A stretch of 64,000 nucleotides of DNA, taken from an uncultured Pseudobutyrivibrio sp. (GTDB lineage: Bacteria > Bacillota > Clostridia > Lachnospirales > Lachnospiraceae). The notes beneath the pieces are model-generated. The model did not search any database. It was not told where the DNA came from and saw only the letters and a program-made list of their open reading frames with translations. Shown piece after piece: positions 61,350 to 64,000 of the stretch (position 1 is the first letter of the stretch; each line of letters opens with the position of its first letter). The translations under genes were made by a program, and so were the position numbers. The stretch covers positions 62,001 through 126,000 of the forward strand of contig CAMJBT010000001.1 in NCBI GenBank assembly GCA_946403965.1. Direction: 5' to 3'.

Positions 61350-62609
61350 ATGAGTACCAGATCAGAGTGTTTATTTGAGGACGCAAAGCATGTTATTCCG
61401 GGAGGAGTTAATTCCCCGGTAAGAGCTTTTAGAGCAGTTGAAAGAAATCCTCTTTTCATAAAAAATGCCAAGGGTAGCCATATATTCGACGCAGATGGAA
61501 ATGAATACGTGGATTATGTATGCTCTTGGGGACCAATGATTTTAGGCCATGCATATCCAGCTGTAATTGAAGCTGTGAAAAAGGCATGTGACGACGGTCT
61601 TTCATATGGAGCACCTACTGAAAAGGAAACGATTCTAGCCAAGCTCATTCTTGAAGCTGTTCCTTTTATGGATAAAGTTCGTCTAGTAAATTCAGGTACA
61701 GAAGCCGTGATGAGTGCTATCAGAGTTGCCAGAGGATATACAAAAAGAGATAAAATTATAAAATTTAGAGGAAACTATCATGGTCACAGTGATGGTCTTT
61801 TAGTGACTGCAGGCTCAGGTCTTCTTACAGAATCTAATCCTGATTCGGCAGGAGTTCCAAAAGGATATACCGCCACAACACTTCTTGCAGACTACAATGA
61901 CAGACAGTCAGTAGAAGCTTTGTTTAATGCCAATCCTGAAGAGATTGCAGCCATTATTGTTGAACCAGTCAGTGCCAACATGGGGGTGGTTCCACCTGAG
62001 AATGGTTTTTTGGAGTTTCTTCGAGAGATTACGAAAAAAAATGGTTCGTTACTTATATTTGATGAAGTAATCACTGGTTTTAGACTGTCTTTTGGTGGTG
62101 CCTCAGAGTATTTTGGTATCAAGCCAGACATGATTACCTTTGGTAAAATAGTTGGAGGCGGAATGCCACTTGCTGCATATGTTGGTAGAGCTGATATTAT
62201 GGATGTGGTGGCGCCTGTTGGAAGCGTGTATCAGGCAGGCACTCTTTCAGGAAATCCAATTGCTGTCACAGCTGGAATAGAACAGCTGAAGGTATTAAAA
62301 AACGACAAGGATATATATAGTAGAATAGACCAAAAGGCAGCTGAATTAGAAAAGGCCTATAAGGAATGTGGAATTACAGTGAATCGTGTAGGCTCCTTAC
62401 TTTCCCCATTTTTTAAAGAGGGTGCAGTCACATCCTATAGTGATGTTTTAAAATGCGACACTAACGCATTTGGAAAATATTTTAGAGGTATGCTACAAAG
62501 GGGAATATATGTTGCACCTAGTCAGTTTGAAGCCATGTTTGTATCAGATGCTCACAATGATGAGGATATCGAAAAGACAATACAAGCAATAAAAGAAAGT
62601 ACAATTTAG
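61350..62609 (+). CDS. hemL: Glutamate-1-semialdehyde 2,1-aminomutase
   Basis: 419 residues, class III PLP aminotransferase fold. VIPGGVNSPVRAFRAVERNPLFIKNAKGSHIFD, VNSGTEAVMSAIRVARGYT, LIFDEVITGFR and ITFGKIVGGGMPLAAYVG, with the PLP-binding Lys, are conserved. With HemA and HemB it makes porphobilinogen; HemC and HemD are absent here. The operon could feed siroheme or cobamides rather than haem. Confidence 0.95.
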   Translation: MSTRSECLFEDAKHVIPGGVNSPVRAFRAVERNPLFIKNAKGSHIFDADGNEYVDYVCSWGPMILGHAYPAVIEAVKKACDDGLSYGAPTEKETILAKLILEAVPFMDKVRLVNSGTEAVMSAIRVARGYTKRDKIIKFRGNYHGHSDGLLVTAGSGLLTESNPDSAGVPKGYTATTLLADYNDRQSVEALFNANPEEIAAIIVEPVSANMGVVPPENGFLEFLREITKKNGSLLIFDEVITGFRLSFGGASEYFGIKPDMITFGKIVGGGMPLAAYVGRADIMDVVAPVGSVYQAGTLSGNPIAVTAGIEQLKVLKNDKDIYSRIDQKAAELEKAYKECGITVNRVGSLLSPFFKEGAVTSYSDVLKCDTNAFGKYFRGMLQRGIYVAPSQFEAMFVSDAHNDEDIEKTIQAIKESTI

Positions 62610-62612
62610 GTA

Positions 62613-62658
62613 TTAGAGCTAGTTATCAAGCGAATTGATAGCTAGATCTAATTTTTAT
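62613..62658 (+). terminator. Terminator after hemL
   Basis: TTAGAGCTAGTTATCAA pairs with TTGATAGCTAGATCTAA (two mismatches) around GCGA, followed by TTTTTAT. Confidence 0.85.
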
Positions 62659-62673
62659 ATGGAACGGAGTATA

Positions 62674-62702
62674 TTGTTGTTTGACATAGTTTCTGCTATT
62701 AT
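62674..62702 (+). promoter_or_regulatory. Promoter of the JAMM/sulfur-carrier operon
   Basis: TTGTTG, 17 bp, TATTAT. An overlapping alternative -35, TTGACA, lies at 62681 with CTACTA 17 bp on. A direct repeat CCTACTA occurs at 62703 and 62711. Confidence 0.5.
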
Positions 62703-62753
62703 CCTACTAACCTACTAGTTAATTGGTTTTTAAAACTTGGGAGGATATTAGAT

Positions 62754-63158
62754 ATGAGGATGAGTAAAGAATTATTTCTTAGACTGGCACTTATATCAAG
62801 AAATCAATATCCCAATGAAGCATGCGGAATATTGCTGGGAAATAGTGAAACCAGTCGGGTAGACACAGTTTGTGAACCACGGAACATATTTAAAACCGCT
62901 GATGAGTTTGAAATTGATTCACTTGCCTATTTGAAAATTGAAAAATGTGCAGAGAAAAATGGGAAGGATGTTGTTGGAATATTTCATTCTCATCCTGATG
63001 CGGCTGCAGTTCCTTCTGAAATGGATAAACAATATATGATACCAGGTCTTAACTATTTCATTTCATCAGTTGACTGTACTGGTATGAAACAGTTAAAGGC
63101 ATATACAAGAAAGGCAACAGACGGTGAAGTAATAGAGCTTGAATATAAAGTTGGATAA
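62754..63158 (+). CDS. JAMM/MPN+ metallopeptidase
   Basis: 134 residues, almost only the Mov34/MPN/PAD-1 domain. The zinc site is complete: Glu22 in NEACGILLG and HSHPDAAAVPSEMD (His78, His80, Ser88, Asp91; HxHx7Sx2D). Stand-alone JAMM peptidases of this kind (Mec in Mycobacterium, HcyD in Wolinella) trim residues from the C-terminus of a sulfur-carrier protein. The next gene, 12 bp on, encodes a carrier whose Gly-Gly is internal, a fitting substrate. The ATG follows GGGAGGATATTAGAT. Confidence 0.9.
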   Translation: MRMSKELFLRLALISRNQYPNEACGILLGNSETSRVDTVCEPRNIFKTADEFEIDSLAYLKIEKCAEKNGKDVVGIFHSHPDAAAVPSEMDKQYMIPGLNYFISSVDCTGMKQLKAYTRKATDGEVIELEYKVG

Positions 63159-63170
63159 GGGGTGCGAGAC

Positions 63171-64000
63171 ATGAATGTATATATATCTGCAACGTTGAGA
63201 GGATTTTTTGGAAAGAACCATAAATTTGAAATAGCAACTGAAAATATAAGAGGAGTACTGAATTGGCTGACAGATGAATATCCTGATTCAAAGAAGATAT
63301 TATTTGATGAAGATAATCATCTACGCAGTTTTATTCAAATATATGTGGGGGATATTAATAAGACAGAGGAAATAGGATGGAGTGATCCATTACCTGCTAA
63401 TGGGGATGTATATTTGCTTCCTGCTATAGCGGGAGGTAGTCCAAATAAAAGCATTATTTCAGATGAGAGAAGCAAAGCTATTTCATTTGATGATTCTGAC
63501 ATAGAACGATTTGGAAAGCACTTGATGTTGAGAGATATTGGAGTAAAAGGACAAAAAAGAATCAGAGCTGCAAAGGTGGTTGTTGTTGGCGCAGGTGCTC
63601 TTGGATCTCCTGTGATTCAGTATTTGGCAGCTGCCGGTGTAGGAACTATAAAGGTAGTGGATTTTGATGTTGTTGCTCTTGATAATCTACAGAACCAGGT
63701 GCTCCATACATCAAGAGATTTGAAAAGACCGAAGGTGGCATCAGCCAGAGACAAGGTAAAAAATATAAATAAAAGTATTGAATTTCAACCGGAAAACGCA
63801 AAGCTCGATGCAGACAATGCTGTAGAGCTAATTGATGGCTATGATTTAGTAATCGATTGTACGGATAATTATAAAACAAGATATTTGATTAACGATGCTT
63901 GTGCGTTAGTGGGTATACCACTAGTGTTTGGCGCCATATATCAGTATGAGGGACAGGTGGGAATATTTAATTTAAATGGAGGACCATGCTACAGATGTGT
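63171..64000 (+). CDS. MoaD/ThiS-like sulfur carrier fused to a ThiF/MoeB-like E1 (partial, runs off the window)
   Basis: The frame is open from ATG 63171 to the window end, at least 276 residues. Residues 1-89 are a ubiquitin-like carrier (VYISATLRGFFG to LPAIAGG, Gly88-Gly89). After a linker of about 25 residues (SPNKSIISDERSKAISFDD), an E1 domain begins: RFGKHLMLRDIGVKGQKRI, VVVGAGALGSPVIQYLAAAGVG, DNLQNQVLH and DCTDNYKTRYLIND. The last codons, GGPCYRC, hold the first zinc-ribbon CxxC of MoeB-type enzymes. The ribosome binding site is GATAAGGGGTGCGAGAC. Linkage to a JAMM gene supports thiocarboxylate-based Cys or homocysteine synthesis. Confidence 0.9.
   Translation, partial: MNVYISATLRGFFGKNHKFEIATENIRGVLNWLTDEYPDSKKILFDEDNHLRSFIQIYVGDINKTEEIGWSDPLPANGDVYLLPAIAGGSPNKSIISDERSKAISFDDSDIERFGKHLMLRDIGVKGQKRIRAAKVVVVGAGALGSPVIQYLAAAGVGTIKVVDFDVVALDNLQNQVLHTSRDLKRPKVASARDKVKNINKSIEFQPENAKLDADNAVELIDGYDLVIDCTDNYKTRYLINDACALVGIPLVFGAIYQYEGQVGIFNLNGGPCYRC

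Overview
The window reads as a chromosomal stretch of a low-GC, anaerobic, Gram-positive Firmicute, most likely a Lachnospiraceae of the Butyrivibrio/Pseudobutyrivibrio type. This is inferred from AT-rich DNA, AGGAGG-type ribosome binding sites, a CIRCE-controlled hsp20, a TPP riboswitch ahead of thiEDSFGHC, 2-hydroxyacyl-CoA dehydratase-type enzymes, and uronate and alpha-galactoside catabolism. Almost every gene of the second half lies on the + strand.

Layout. 1-2678: end of a uronate operon (reductase C-terminus, uxaC, kdgK). 2679-3481: non-coding DNA with a 53-bp-period palindromic array. 3482-5843 (-): polar amino-acid ABC importer. 6018-8431: orphan sensor plus TPR/GGDEF cyclase. 8508-10704: small protein, RelQ-type alarmone synthetase, uppP. 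10889-14304: MacAB-like exporter. 14549-16647: FIST sensor plus soluble chemoreceptor. 16816-17867: lrgAB. 17907-23900: TPP-controlled thiamin operon. 23962-25151 (-): membrane protein plus LytTR regulator. 25326-26612: GH27 alpha-galactosidase. 26613-27892: hairpins, two gene remnants and a second 53-bp-period palindromic array. 27893-28505: CIRCE-controlled hsp20. 28564-29711 (-): two unrecognised genes. 29942-32685: a 2-hydroxyacyl-CoA dehydratase-like pair.

The centre of interest is 32759-59121, a sulfur/SAM super-cluster. A perfect sigma-70-type promoter drives a 43-codon leader peptide with nine Cys and five Met codons. Its stop codon overlaps one arm of a predicted antiterminator that competes with a rho-independent terminator, which is a textbook attenuator layout. 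Behind it come a tRNA-like sequence resembling tRNA-Cys with an aberrant anticodon arm, yezD (DUF2292), metK, a nitrogenase-like HDK trio and an MTA/SAH nucleosidase. Next follow an SsuABC/TauABC-type importer, an unusual radical SAM protein (CX8CX2C), a MATE transporter, and an ATP-driven activase/dehydratase trio of the BadF/HgdB (double-cubane) type. After a DUF3990 toxin-like gene with an amber-interrupted antitoxin come a second radical SAM plus ABC importer module, an FMN-binding split-barrel protein, a LysR regulator and metE-metF. At least three, probably four, copies of one leader hairpin (CTGACTAG...ACTAGAGG...CCTCTAG) precede segments of this cluster and suggest one regulon. My working reading is uptake and ATP-driven reductive cleavage of an organosulfur compound feeding cysteine and methionine, analogous to but probably distinct from methylthio-alkane reductase. 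The substrate is unknown.

59265-64000: hemA-hemB-hemL (5-aminolevulinate to porphobilinogen, plausibly for siroheme), then a JAMM peptidase and a MoaD-like carrier fused to a ThiF-like E1 that runs off the window. This fits protein-thiocarboxylate sulfur transfer. All functional claims rest on reading translated sequence by eye; no database search was run.
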